A DNA stretch of 64,000 bases from Persicitalea sp038235275 (lineage in GTDB: Bacteria; Bacteroidota; Bacteroidia; Cytophagales; Spirosomataceae), in NCBI GenBank assembly GCA_038235275.1, contig JBBSUC010000022.1, positions 22,729-86,728 of the forward strand, given 5' to 3'. The position numbers and the translations under genes are program-made. Within the stretch, counting starts at the first letter, position 1. Each line of letters starts with the position of its first letter. Under the pieces are notes generated by a model, which was given only the letters and a program-made list of their open reading frames with translations, made no database searches and had not been told where the DNA came from. Shown piece after piece: positions 1 to 10,667 of this stretch.

Positions 1-128
1 TAAATCGTCAGGAAAGCGGCAATTTGGGACGTATTATAGTCGCCCTTGGCGATGCCCATCAGCACTTCTTTGGATTGCTCTTTGCTGAGGGCTTTGTATT
101 CGAATAAATGGTCGAGTATTTTTTTCAT
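1..128 (-). CDS. trpD: Anthranilate phosphoribosyltransferase, N-terminal part (cut by window edge)
   Basis: Only the first 42 codons lie in the window. The translation starts MKKILDHLFEYKALSKEQ and continues with a segment ending SQIAAFLTI, which matches the N-terminal helical region of TrpD, the enzyme that transfers phosphoribosyl from PRPP to anthranilate in tryptophan synthesis. The ATG lies 14 bases after the trpG stop, so it is third in a trpE-trpG-trpD order. The catalytic PRPP-binding part is outside the window. Identification rests on these residues plus context. Confidence 0.85.
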   Translation of the reverse strand, partial: MKKILDHLFEYKALSKEQSKEVLMGIAKGDYNTSQIAAFLTI

Positions 129-142
129 GGAGAGGTTAGGGT

Positions 143-709
143 TCAATCATTCAGCCAATTTTGCATCATTTCTTTGCCGTGCTCCGTCAACACAGATTCA
201 GGATGGAATTGCAAGCCACGTACATCGAATTTCTTGTGGGATAAGCCCATGACGCGCCCTTTTTCATCGACGGCGGTAATCGTCATCGTATCCGGTAGTG
301 TTTCGGGAATGACCGTCCAGGAATGGTAGCGTCCCACGTTGAATTGGAGGGGAAGACCTTTAAAAAGTCGCTCACTCGGGTCGATTATGATGTTTTGGTC
401 GCTTATGCCGTGCAGCACGTCCGTCATATTTTCCAACGTGCCGCCAAATGCTTCACCAATGCCCTGATGCCCCAAACAAATGCCCAAAATGCTCTTGGAA
501 GCTGCGTACTCACGCACCAGATCCTGCATAATGCCCGCCTCGGAGGGAATACCCGGACCGGGCGAAAGCAAGATTTTATCGTAATCGGCCACCGCTTCCA
601 GCGTGATTTTATCATTTCTGGCTACCACTACCCTATCGTGTAATTCACGCAGAATGTATACCAGATTATAGGTAAAGGAATCGTAATTATCGAGAACTAA
701 GATTTTCAT
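143..709 (-). CDS. trpG: Anthranilate synthase component II (glutamine amidotransferase)
   Basis: A 188-residue class I glutamine amidotransferase that supplies ammonia to TrpE for anthranilate formation. The nucleophile motif GICLGHQGIGEAFGG (Cys at its third residue) and the His/Glu motif LQFHPES are present, and length is normal. I chose the start at 709 (MKILVLDNYDSFTYN), which is the family N-terminus; a longer open frame to 793 would run into the end of trpE. The gap to trpE is 22 bases and to trpD 14 bases, so translation is probably close-coupled. It could also serve PabB, as amphibolic TrpG proteins do, but the neighbours favour tryptophan synthesis. Confidence 0.95.
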   Translation of the reverse strand: MKILVLDNYDSFTYNLVYILRELHDRVVVARNDKITLEAVADYDKILLSPGPGIPSEAGIMQDLVREYAASKSILGICLGHQGIGEAFGGTLENMTDVLHGISDQNIIIDPSERLFKGLPLQFNVGRYHSWTVIPETLPDTMTITAVDEKGRVMGLSHKKFDVRGLQFHPESVLTEHGKEMMQNWLND

Positions 710-731
710 ATTTTTTGCAGAATACTTTATA

Positions 732-2141
732 TCAGATAGTTTCAGCCATTGTGATCGAATTCCGCAGCGCCGCCAGCTTGCTATTAATTTCATTGAGTTC
801 GCTCTCCACGTCGGACTTGGCCACCACGCCCATACCCGCCTGGTAAAACAGCTTGTTGTTCTTGCTCAAAAAAGTGCGGATAGCGATGGCGTGGTTGAAA
901 TCCCCGTTGAAATCCATGAAGCCGATGGCACCGCCGTAGATGCTGCGGTTGGTGGTTTCCAGGCCGTTTATAATTGTCATGGCGTTGTGCTTGGGGGCGC
1001 CGGAAAGCGTTCCCGCCGGGAAAGTATCGGCCACCAATTGCAGCGGATTCGTGCCTTCTTTCATCGTTCCCACGACTTTGGAAACGAGGTGAATGACGTG
1101 CGAATAGAACTGCACCTCCTTGTACGTCTCCACTTTTACGGCGTTGCAACTGCGACTGAGGTCGTTACGAGCCAGGTCCACGAGCATCACGTGTTCGGCG
1201 GTTTCCTTGGGGTCGTTGAGGAGTTGCTGGGCCGCTTCGGCGTCGGCCGCGTCGTCGCCAGTCCGCTTGAATGTGCCGGCAATGGGGTGGATCTCGGCTT
1301 GGCCGTCTTTGATGAAAATCTGTTTCTCGGGAGAGGCACCAAAAATCTTGTAGCTGCCGTAATCGAAGTAAAAGAGGTAGGGCGAAGGATTGATGGAGCG
1401 TAACGCCCGATAGACATTGAATTCGTCCCCCTGAAAATCGCGGCTAAAACGGCGCGAAGGCACGATCTGAAACACATCGCCCCGGTGGCAATGGTCGATG
1501 CAGGTCTGGATGACGCCGCGCATGTGGTCGTCCGTTACGTTGGACGTTTCGTCGGTGGTGGCTTTGAAGGTGTAGGTCGGGAAGTTACGGTTCTTGATGA
1601 TAATCTCAATTTGTTCCAACCCCTCGCCGCTGTTTTCCTTCCCGTAATTATGCTCGAAGATGTACAGCTCGTCTTTGTAATGATTGATGGCGATGACGTA
1701 GCGATACACCTGGTAAAAAATCTGGTCGATGGCGTTTTCGGGCGAACTTGGCTGCATTTCGATATCTTCAAAATACGCCACCGAATCGTAGGTCATGTGT
1801 CCGAACAAGCCGTTTGTAATGAAGGGAAAGGCGTTGGGCTCGGACTCGAATCGCTGCGCAAAAGACTGCAAGACGCCAATCGCTGCCTTGGGCGACGAAA
1901 GCGTGAGGATTTCTTTGTCCTGACCGGGAAACTGCTGCTCCACCACGCCTTGATTAAGCGCAAAGGACGCCACCGGATCGCAGCAGATATACGAGAAAGA
2001 GTTGTCGTTACCGTGGTAATCGGAGCTTTCCAGCAACAGCGTGTTCACGAAGCGGTCCCGCAGTTTGAGGTAGATCGAAACGGGCGTCAGCGTATCAGCC
2101 AGGAGCTTCTTGTGGTTTGTTTTTATGGGAAAGAGCTTCAT
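732..2141 (-). CDS. trpE: Anthranilate synthase component I
   Basis: A 469-residue chorismate-using enzyme that makes anthranilate with TrpG. The N-terminal LLESS motif (about residues 36-40) is the known tryptophan feedback site of TrpE and argues against a PabB assignment. The C-terminal chorismate-binding domain shows GASPE, HPIAGT, DLARNDL and FPAGTLSGAPK. It is the first gene of the leftward trp operon. Its 5' leader of about 200 bases holds a Trp-rich leader peptide and a terminator, so it is probably controlled both by attenuation and by feedback inhibition of the protein. Confidence 0.96.
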   Translation of the reverse strand: MKLFPIKTNHKKLLADTLTPVSIYLKLRDRFVNTLLLESSDYHGNDNSFSYICCDPVASFALNQGVVEQQFPGQDKEILTLSSPKAAIGVLQSFAQRFESEPNAFPFITNGLFGHMTYDSVAYFEDIEMQPSSPENAIDQIFYQVYRYVIAINHYKDELYIFEHNYGKENSGEGLEQIEIIIKNRNFPTYTFKATTDETSNVTDDHMRGVIQTCIDHCHRGDVFQIVPSRRFSRDFQGDEFNVYRALRSINPSPYLFYFDYGSYKIFGASPEKQIFIKDGQAEIHPIAGTFKRTGDDAADAEAAQQLLNDPKETAEHVMLVDLARNDLSRSCNAVKVETYKEVQFYSHVIHLVSKVVGTMKEGTNPLQLVADTFPAGTLSGAPKHNAMTIINGLETTNRSIYGGAIGFMDFNGDFNHAIAIRTFLSKNNKLFYQAGMGVVAKSDVESELNEINSKLAALRNSITMAETI

Positions 2142-2172
2142 GGTTACAGGTAGAAGGATTGGTTGATTTGAA

Positions 2173-2219
2173 TAAAAAAAAGCGGCTCGCCGTTCTGATG
2201 AACAGCGAGCCGCTTTTTA
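2173..2219 (-). terminator. trp attenuator terminator hairpin
   Basis: On the minus strand a 15-bp stem (arms 2200-2214 and 2181-2195, 4-base loop) is followed by eight U residues (2174-2181 read as A on the plus strand). One pair is G-U in the minus-strand RNA but would be C-A in the plus-strand RNA, which points to function on the minus strand. It lies between the leader peptide and trpE, so it must be conditional. The sequence TTCATC in the loop and upper stem is complementary to GATGAA in the last two codons of the leader peptide (2260-2265), a possible but short antiterminator pairing. Confidence 0.85.
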
Positions 2220-2256
2220 TGTCTGTATCTATTACTGAGTACGCATAAAGGCTTTC

Positions 2257-2313
2257 CTATTCATCTCGGAGAGAGGAACGCCACCACCATGCGGTATTCA
2301 GGGATTGATTCAT
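2257..2313 (-). CDS. trpL: trp operon leader peptide
   Basis: An 18-codon open frame, MNQSLNTAWWWRSSLRDE, with three consecutive TGG codons at positions 9-11. It starts about 48 bases after the promoter -7 box and ends about 40 bases before the attenuator hairpin. This is the geometry of ribosome-mediated trp attenuation: stalling at the Trp codons when charged tRNA-Trp is scarce would leave the end of the leader free to disturb the terminator. Function is inferred from layout; no expression data are visible. Confidence 0.85.
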   Translation of the reverse strand: MNQSLNTAWWWRSSLRDE

Positions 2314-2360
2314 AGAGATTGAGAATGGAGCGGACTGACCGCGTTTTGTTTCGATGGGTG

Positions 2361-2393
2361 CAAAGATAGGAGAATGAAAAGTGGAGAACCAAT
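2361..2393 (-). promoter_or_regulatory. trp operon promoter (Bacteroidota type)
   Basis: The minus strand carries TTG (2390-2392) and, 21 bases downstream, TATCTTTG (2361-2368), a perfect match to the Bacteroidota -7 consensus TAnnTTTG. Transcription would start near 2354, giving a leader that contains the leader peptide and attenuator before trpE. Confidence 0.7.
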
Positions 2394-2554
2394 TTTTTTT
2401 GGAAAAATTTGGCTTAGCGGAACTGATCCGGTACCCAAAACCAGCACGCTTTTTATTACCCGACTGATTTATTCATCATAATTACCGAACCATTGTTTAG
2501 GGCAGCTTCCATGAATTGTTCGATTTACGTTCTTCAAAAAATGTAACAAAACCT

Positions 2555-4693
<2,139 letters not shown>

Positions 4694-4835
4694 TATATTC
4701 GTTCAGCGTTGTCGGCCAGTGCCGTTCTTCGTTGGGGGGGCAGGGATTAATACAAACGTTAATTTTATAAGGAAAATGCCCCGACCGAATTTGAGTCAGG
4801 AGCCCTATGCGTGATTGGACAATCTGGTTCCGGGA

Positions 4836-4866
4836 TTTGCAGGATGGTAAATGTACAAAATATTTG
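4836..4866 (+). promoter_or_regulatory. Candidate lepB promoter
   Basis: TTTG (4836-4839), 19 bases, then AATATTTG (4859-4866), one mismatch from the Bacteroidota consensus TTTG-N19-TAnnTTTG. It would give a 5' untranslated region of about 125 bases. This is the best match in the 305-base divergent recQ-lepB gap, in which I see no other clear element. Confidence 0.45.
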
Positions 4867-4998
4867 GCCTGCCTGGATGATGGAGGTAAGGTTAATCAGG
4901 GGAGCAATTTTTTTCATTCATGTACAAGTAATTTATATAAAATTATTTTACATTTAGGCCAGTTTTTTCTCTAAACCCATCAACAACTTCCTCTGCCC

Positions 4999-6168
4999 AT
5001 GTTCAAAATGAAAGCCCAATCCTCCGAAAAACCTCCCAAACCCAAAAAGTCTTTTCTCCGCGAGTGGTCCGACTCGCTGCTGTTCGCGGTCATCGCCGCC
5101 ACACTCATTCGCTTCCTAACCTTTGAGGCCTTTGCCATTCCCACACCTTCGATGGAAAACACCCTGATGGTGGGCGACTACCTGTTTGTGAGCAAACTGC
5201 ACTACGGCATCCGCACGCCGAGGACGCCGCTACAGGTGCCGCTTACGCACCAAAAAATATGGGGGACGAACATTCCCTCGTACAGCGACGCCATCCAACT
5301 CCCCGTGTACCGCACGCCCGGTTTTTCGGATGTGACAAGCGGCGATGTGGTCGTCTTTAACTATCCGCCGCGCATTGCGGGTGAGCCGGACTACCCAGCC
5401 GATTTGAAAACCAATTACATCAAACGCTGCATCGGGACGCCCGGCGATAAAATAGAAGTCCGGCAGGAAAAAGTGTTGGTGAATGGCCGGAAAATGCCGA
5501 CCCCGCCCCGCGCCGAAACCTTTTACTTTATTAAAACGAAGGAAGACCTGAACGAACGCTTTTTCCGCCGCTACGACATCGTCAACGACTTCAACTCACC
5601 CGACGGACCGTTCATCAACTGGCAACCCGTGGAAGCCTACGATGAATCCACAAAGACCAACGTACGCGTGGGCTACAACGTGAATATGACGGAGGAAGTG
5701 CTGACAAAATTCCGGGAAATGGGCTGGATCGAGAGCATTGATCCTACGACCGCATCACCTGGCACACTAAAAACGGGCATCTACGGCGGAACTGCCTATC
5801 CCTGGAACCGTGATAACTACGGCCCACTAACGGTACCAAAGCAGGGTGTGACGATTCCGATCAACGAAAAAACGATTGCGTTGTATGGCCCCGTAATCGA
5901 ACGCTATGAGGATAATGAGAACGTGGTAATAACGCCGACCAGCGTCAGCGTTGGTGGAAAGGTGATTTCCTCCTACGCTTTCAAGCAGGATTACTTCTTC
6001 ATGATGGGCGACAACCGCCACAACTCCGAGGACTCGCGCTATTGGGGCTTTGTCCCCGCCGACCATATCGTGGGCAAGGCGGTGTTCGTCTGGATGTCCA
6101 TCGACCCGGTGGCGGATAAAGTTTGGAACAAAATTCGCTGGAATCGGCTGTTTCGGGTGATCGAGTAA
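4999..6168 (+). CDS. lepB: Signal peptidase I
   Basis: A 389-residue inner-membrane serine protease that cleaves Sec/Tat signal peptides. A basic cytoplasmic tail is followed by one membrane helix (about residues 25-47), the catalytic Ser51 in PTPSM, and the general base Lys142 in NYIKRCIGTPGD. The C-terminal box MGDNRHNSEDSRYWG is intact. The long insert between the Lys box and the C-terminal box (about residues 150-335) is typical of the larger Bacteroidota LepB. A start at residue 4 is also possible. It stands alone; the broken kinase on the other strand ends one base after its stop. Confidence 0.96.
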   Translation: MFKMKAQSSEKPPKPKKSFLREWSDSLLFAVIAATLIRFLTFEAFAIPTPSMENTLMVGDYLFVSKLHYGIRTPRTPLQVPLTHQKIWGTNIPSYSDAIQLPVYRTPGFSDVTSGDVVVFNYPPRIAGEPDYPADLKTNYIKRCIGTPGDKIEVRQEKVLVNGRKMPTPPRAETFYFIKTKEDLNERFFRRYDIVNDFNSPDGPFINWQPVEAYDESTKTNVRVGYNVNMTEEVLTKFREMGWIESIDPTTASPGTLKTGIYGGTAYPWNRDNYGPLTVPKQGVTIPINEKTIALYGPVIERYEDNENVVITPTSVSVGGKVISSYAFKQDYFFMMGDNRHNSEDSRYWGFVPADHIVGKAVFVWMSIDPVADKVWNKIRWNRLFRVIE

Positions 6169-6169
6169 G

Positions 6170-8196
6170 CTACACTGGCAAATACACGCTGAACGTTGCC
6201 CCCGCGCCTGGCTGGCTGCTGGCCGTGATGGTCCCGCCGTGGTTGACAGCCACTTTCTTGCAGATGGCCAGCCCGATGCCCGTGCCAGTGTATTGGCTTT
6301 TGCCATGCAGCCGCTGGAATACCTCGAAAATGCGGTCCAGGTACTTTACTTCAAAGCCGCCGCCTGCCGTCCGGGCTGAACTTCGGGGGGTAAATCCGCC
6401 GCACTTACTTCGGTGGTAACCACGCGGATAACGGGTTGCGTTTCGGATTTTTGAAATTTGAGCGCATTGCTCAATAAGTTTTGGAAAAGTTGGTTTAACT
6501 GGCTGGCGTCACCCTGCACCACGGGCAGCGGCTCTATTTCAATTGAAGCCTGAGTTTCTCTGATCCTTAGTTCGAGATTGTGCAACACATCCCTCACTAC
6601 TTTTTCCAGCGATACTTCATCGGCGGCTTCTTGCCGGGTCGTGATGCGCGAGAAGGTGAGCAGATCGTCGATGAGCACCGACATGCGGTTGGCTGCTGAC
6701 TGCATCCGGTTGAGGTAGTCGGCCCCATCGCCGAGTTGAATCTCGTAGCGCTTTTTGAGAATGTCGCCGAAGGACTGGATTTTGCGCAAAGGTTCCTGTA
6801 AATCGTGGCTGGCCACGTAAGCGAACTGCTGGAGGTTTTCGTTGGAGCGCCGCAGTTCCTGCATCGAGGCTTCGAGTTGCTGGGTGCGTTGCCTGACCAG
6901 TTCATCGAGGCGTATCTGCGTTTGCTTTTGTTCGTGAATGTCGGTGGTCGTTCCCAGCCAGGAAACAATTTCTCCGGCTTCGTCCCGAATCGCCGTTGCC
7001 CGGCCTAAGTGCCAGCGATACGCTCCATCGGTTCGCCGGAGGCGGTATTCCGCCATGTAGGAATCTCCGGTTTTTAAGGAATGCCGTATTATCTCGATCA
7101 CGGCGGACAAGTCGTCGGAATGCGTGGTTATTTCCCACCCGACGCTGAAAGTTTCTTCGATGCTCAGCCCCGTATAGTCGTACCAGCACTGGTTGATAAA
7201 GGTGAGTTTACCTTCGGAATCGGTCGTCCAGGCCATATTAGGCATGGTTTCCAACAGAGTCATGAAGCGCGTTTTTTCGGCTTCCAGTTTTTCGCGGGTC
7301 TTCACCTGCTGCGTAATATCCTGCAAAGTGCCATTGAAGCGATAGGCTACCTGGTCTTCTCCAAACCAGGCCCGGCCTTTGGCCCGCACGATGCGCTCTA
7401 CGTTCGTGGGGGGAGCGATGAGCGTGTACTCGATGTCGTACCCTCCGCCACTAGCAAAATCCAACGTTTTTTTAATAGAATCGGTAACAAGTTGTCGATT
7501 TTTTTCCGCAATCACGGCAAGAGCGGTCGCCAGTTCGATCTCGACTTCCGGCGGCAGACCAAACCATTCCCGCAAGCGGTCGTTTCCCGTAAACTTGTTC
7601 GTAATCGGGTTATAATCGAAGGTAGCCAGTTCGGCAGACTCGACGGCAAAGTGCAACTGATCCTTGCTCTCGGCGAGCTTTTGCAGACCGACGACCTTAT
7701 CGGTTGTTTCTATGCAGGTGACCAATACCCCCGCCACCTGACTCGATTCGTCCAATACGGGAGAGAAGCTAAACGTCCAGTACGAATCTTCCAGCCCACC
7801 ATTGCGGTAAATGGGCATAAACTCATCTTCACTCCAGGTAGCTTCACCGCCGTTTCTGATGTGGGTTGTCAAAGGTCCGACTGTGTCTTCCCATATAAGG
7901 ACCCAAACCTCGGAGGCGGGCCGGCCCAGGGCGTGCGGATGATTACCATTGTTACCCAGACTGGGGCGATAGGCGTCATTATAGAAGCACAGCAGCTCCT
8001 CGCCCCAGAATAGAAACATGGGGAACTTGGAGTTGAGCAGGATGCCCAGCGTGGTCCTCAAATTCTGCGGCCAGGTATCCGGCGGCCCCAGCGGGGTTTG
8101 GGTCCAGTCGTGGATGCGGGTCAGGTGGCCCATCTCACCGCCACCGCGCAGGAAAGCAGGTTGAGCCGATCCGGCGTCCGTAGTAGATTCTTTCAT
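6170..8196 (-). pseudogene. Multi-PAS sensor histidine kinase, disrupted in the ATP-binding domain
   Basis: The open frame 6346-8196 (616 residues, no membrane helix) holds three PAS-like domains (about 15-165, 175-300 and 305-425), a coiled linker and a HisKA domain with the phospho-acceptor His in ASHDLQEPL. Its HATPase domain has the N box (LLSNALKFQ) but then reads QPGRQAAALK and stops. The rest of the domain continues in another frame down to 6170: GGFEVKYLDRIFEVF, then GTGIGLAICKKV, then a normal C-terminus. Besides the frame change, the DNGIG part of the G1 box is missing, so this looks like a small deletion near 6350-6370, not a simple miscalled base. The product should not bind ATP. 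No partner regulator is adjacent. Confidence 0.85.
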
Positions 8197-8379
8197 TAAA
8201 GGGAGCGGGTTTACACGCTGGGTAAATATACGTCAATACCTCACAGTATTGAAACTGCGGGCTATCAGGAGGTAGTTAAACCATTTTGGCGATTAGGCCT
8301 CTATCAGGCAGCTCCGGCAACCAATGGCACGTTATTAACGTACTTACTAGGGAATTGTCCATAAAATAACAAAACACTC

Positions 8380-9138
8380 ATGAAACTCAGAAACACAGTT
8401 TTTGCCCTAGCTACCGTCCTGGTTATGGTCTCCTGCGGCACTTCTGCCCCTACTTCCAAGTCGGCTCCGATTGAGCACACGATTTGGGATAAACTCCTGA
8501 AAAAGCACGTAGATGACCAAGGATTAGTCGATTACAAAGGTTTTAAGAAAGACGAAGGAGAATTGAAGAAATACCTCGACCTGATTAGTAAGAATGCCCC
8601 CGGCAGCAAGTGGAGCCAGGACGAGAAACTGGCCTACTGGATCAATGCCTACAATGCCTACACGGTGCAACTGATTCTGGATCACTACCCCCTGAAAAGC
8701 ATTAAGGACATTGGCTCATCCATCAAAATTCCCTTCGTCAACACGCCCTGGGACGTTAAGTTCATCGAGATCGGTGGCAAGAAGATGGACTTGAACAACA
8801 TCGAACACGGCATCATCCGCAAGCAATTCAACGAACCCCGCATTCACTTCGCCGTCGTGTGTGCTGCCATGTCCTGCCCGCCGCTGCGCAACGAAGCCTA
8901 CACTGCCGACAAGCTCGACAAGCAGCTCGATGATCAGGGACGGGCTTTTTTGAATAACCCCAGGCTCAACGAAGTGACGAAAGACAAGGCCAGCGTTTCT
9001 AAGATTCTGGACTGGTACGGTGGTGATTTCAAGAAGAAGATGCCGATCAAAGACTGGATCAACAAATACGCCAAGACCAAGCTAGAGACGAATAACATCT
9101 CCTACAAGGATTACAAGTGGGCGTTGAATGAGCAATGA
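8380..9138 (+). CDS. DUF547 family lipoprotein
   Basis: A 252-residue exported protein with a lipoprotein signal (hydrophobic stretch, then MVSCGTS; lipidated Cys near residue 19). The body matches DUF547: KLAYWINAYNAYTV near residues 84-97 and the VVCAAMSCPPLRNEAY segment, whose paired Cys and conserved residues are diagnostic. The biochemical role of DUF547 is not established. It is monocistronic, and its stop is followed by the palindromic repeat shared with the convergent oxidoreductase gene. Confidence 0.85.
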   Translation: MKLRNTVFALATVLVMVSCGTSAPTSKSAPIEHTIWDKLLKKHVDDQGLVDYKGFKKDEGELKKYLDLISKNAPGSKWSQDEKLAYWINAYNAYTVQLILDHYPLKSIKDIGSSIKIPFVNTPWDVKFIEIGGKKMDLNNIEHGIIRKQFNEPRIHFAVVCAAMSCPPLRNEAYTADKLDKQLDDQGRAFLNNPRLNEVTKDKASVSKILDWYGGDFKKKMPIKDWINKYAKTKLETNNISYKDYKWALNEQ

Positions 9139-9142
9139 TCTC

Positions 9143-9225
9143 AATTTTGAATGATAGAATGAGTGAATATTGCTTTCGCCGACAAAAGCCTATTCTATCA
9201 TTCACTCATTCTATCATTCAAAATT
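9143..9225. repeat. Palindromic dispersed repeat, copy 1 (between convergent genes)
   Basis: Two perfect 26-base inverted arms, 9143-9168 and 9200-9225, with a 31-base loop. Each arm is built from octamer-like units (AATGATAG, AATGAGTG), so it is internally repetitive. The right arm overlaps the stop codon of the oxidoreductase gene. The hairpin ends in A- and T-rich flanks and could act as a bidirectional terminator. A second copy is at 22954-23022. Confidence 0.8.
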
Positions 9226-10597
9226 ATTTTCCGGCCATCTTCAGCGCCTCCGTCGTTGTATAATATTTCGTAATCATGTTCGGAACTTCCCAGTCGGGAA
9301 GTTTTCCGTCCTTCAGGTACTCCATGTACTTGCGGGCGACCTGGGCGAAGTGCTGCTCGTGGCCGTTGTCGTATTTGGCGGGAATCATCACTTGCCAGCC
9401 CTTGGCGTCTTTTTTCAACTCAATGCCGGGGTACAACGCTTCCACCTTTTTGAATGCTTCTGCCATGCCTTCGGCGTAACCTTCCGGCTGGCCAACGGAC
9501 TCGATGTAAAGCATGGGCTTGTAATTCTGATCCTTGCCCTGCCGGATGATGAGGTTGGCTTTGGAGCCGCGCATGATGGAGTAATGCGTGTCGGCCGTGC
9601 CTTCGGGTGCCTGGAAATTCCAAAGCACTTTAACCTGGGCGTGGATGCCTTTCAGCGTGTAGTTTATTTCGCCATTGGCGTACACACTCAGCGTACTATC
9701 TTTTACGGACGAGGTCAGGTAGTCGGGGTAGCTGTCCAGCTTTGTGACTAGCTTGAACTGCGAGGGCGTCAGGTCGGTGGTCCAGCGCCTGGCCGAAATC
9801 AGGCTTACGTCGCTGGGACTCAAAACCTGTTCCGGGAATGCCGCCCACTGGATCAAGTCTACCAAGTGGGTGTTGACGTCCACGATGCCCTCGCCCTGTT
9901 GCTTTACGTCAAAGAACCAGGCGGGCCGCACCAACGGACTGCCCGACACGATTTTGGAAAAATGGTGGACGCTCTCCTTGCTGATGGCGGGCTGCTCGGT
10001 AGTGCCTTTTTGCAGTTCGCCAAAAATGGCTTCCTGCTTGGCCAATTCTTTTTGCAGCGCATTCGTGATTTCGTAGCGCTCGGTCATAATGTCGTAGAGC
10101 AGCACGTTGTTTTTCTTGGCCGAGTCAAAGGCTTTTTTCAGCAATTCAAAACCATCGGAGTCAATCGCCATGGGCTTGTCGGCCAGCACATTCAGGCCCG
10201 CATCCACGCTTTGTTTGATATAATTGGTCTTTTTCTGGTTATTTCCCGCCAGTACCACTACGTTGCCGGCCTTGTCGGCCAGCATTTTTTCCAGATAATC
10301 CGGTCCGGTGTACACCTCTTCTTTCCAATGTGTGGGCGACTCGGCGCGAGTATTATACTGATCGACTTTGGCCATGTATGCTTTCACCTCCGGCCCGTCG
10401 GGCGCATAGACGTGCACCACGGAATCCACCTGATCGTAGGCTGTATTTTGTAACAGATCCGCGTGGAAATGACCGGGATCCAGGACGATGAGCCGCAGTT
10501 TGTCGGGCGAGTCGGTGGTTTCTTTGGTGGTATTGCAGCCTTGGTGCATAGCCGAGATGGCAATTAGGGCGGAGAGAGTTAGGGTTTTCTTTAACAC
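9224..10597 (-). CDS. Gfo/Idh/MocA-like oxidoreductase, lipoprotein
   Basis: A 457-residue protein with a lipoprotein-type signal (MLKKTLTLSALIAIS, then HQGCN; Cys near 21). The N-terminal half is a Rossmann fold typed as Gfo/Idh/MocA: LRLIVLDPGHFHADL, VVVLAGNNQKK and ADKPMAID, where the Lys of the DKP motif is the usual catalytic or cofactor-contact residue. The C-terminal half resembles the oxidoreductase C-terminal domain common in Bacteroidota. Likely an NAD(P)-dependent sugar oxidoreductase in the periplasm or at the membrane; the substrate is unknown. It lies 70 bases after nagA on the same strand, so a role in amino-sugar use is possible but not shown. Confidence 0.8.
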   Translation of the reverse strand: MLKKTLTLSALIAISAMHQGCNTTKETTDSPDKLRLIVLDPGHFHADLLQNTAYDQVDSVVHVYAPDGPEVKAYMAKVDQYNTRAESPTHWKEEVYTGPDYLEKMLADKAGNVVVLAGNNQKKTNYIKQSVDAGLNVLADKPMAIDSDGFELLKKAFDSAKKNNVLLYDIMTERYEITNALQKELAKQEAIFGELQKGTTEQPAISKESVHHFSKIVSGSPLVRPAWFFDVKQQGEGIVDVNTHLVDLIQWAAFPEQVLSPSDVSLISARRWTTDLTPSQFKLVTKLDSYPDYLTSSVKDSTLSVYANGEINYTLKGIHAQVKVLWNFQAPEGTADTHYSIMRGSKANLIIRQGKDQNYKPMLYIESVGQPEGYAEGMAEAFKKVEALYPGIELKKDAKGWQVMIPAKYDNGHEQHFAQVARKYMEYLKDGKLPDWEVPNMITKYYTTTEALKMAGK

Positions 10598-10667
10598 AGT
10601 TTTTTTGATTGAAACCGGGTCGCCGGTGCGATTGAGAGTTGAAAATGTCGTTTTTCTGGGCTGCCGA

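Noticed and set aside
891..1403. Long plus-strand open frame opposite trpE
   Set aside because: It is the antisense shadow of trpE, has no recognisable family and no start context.
9143..9225. CRISPR-like repeat
   Set aside because: The repeats are inverted, internally octameric and lack spacers; no cas gene is near.
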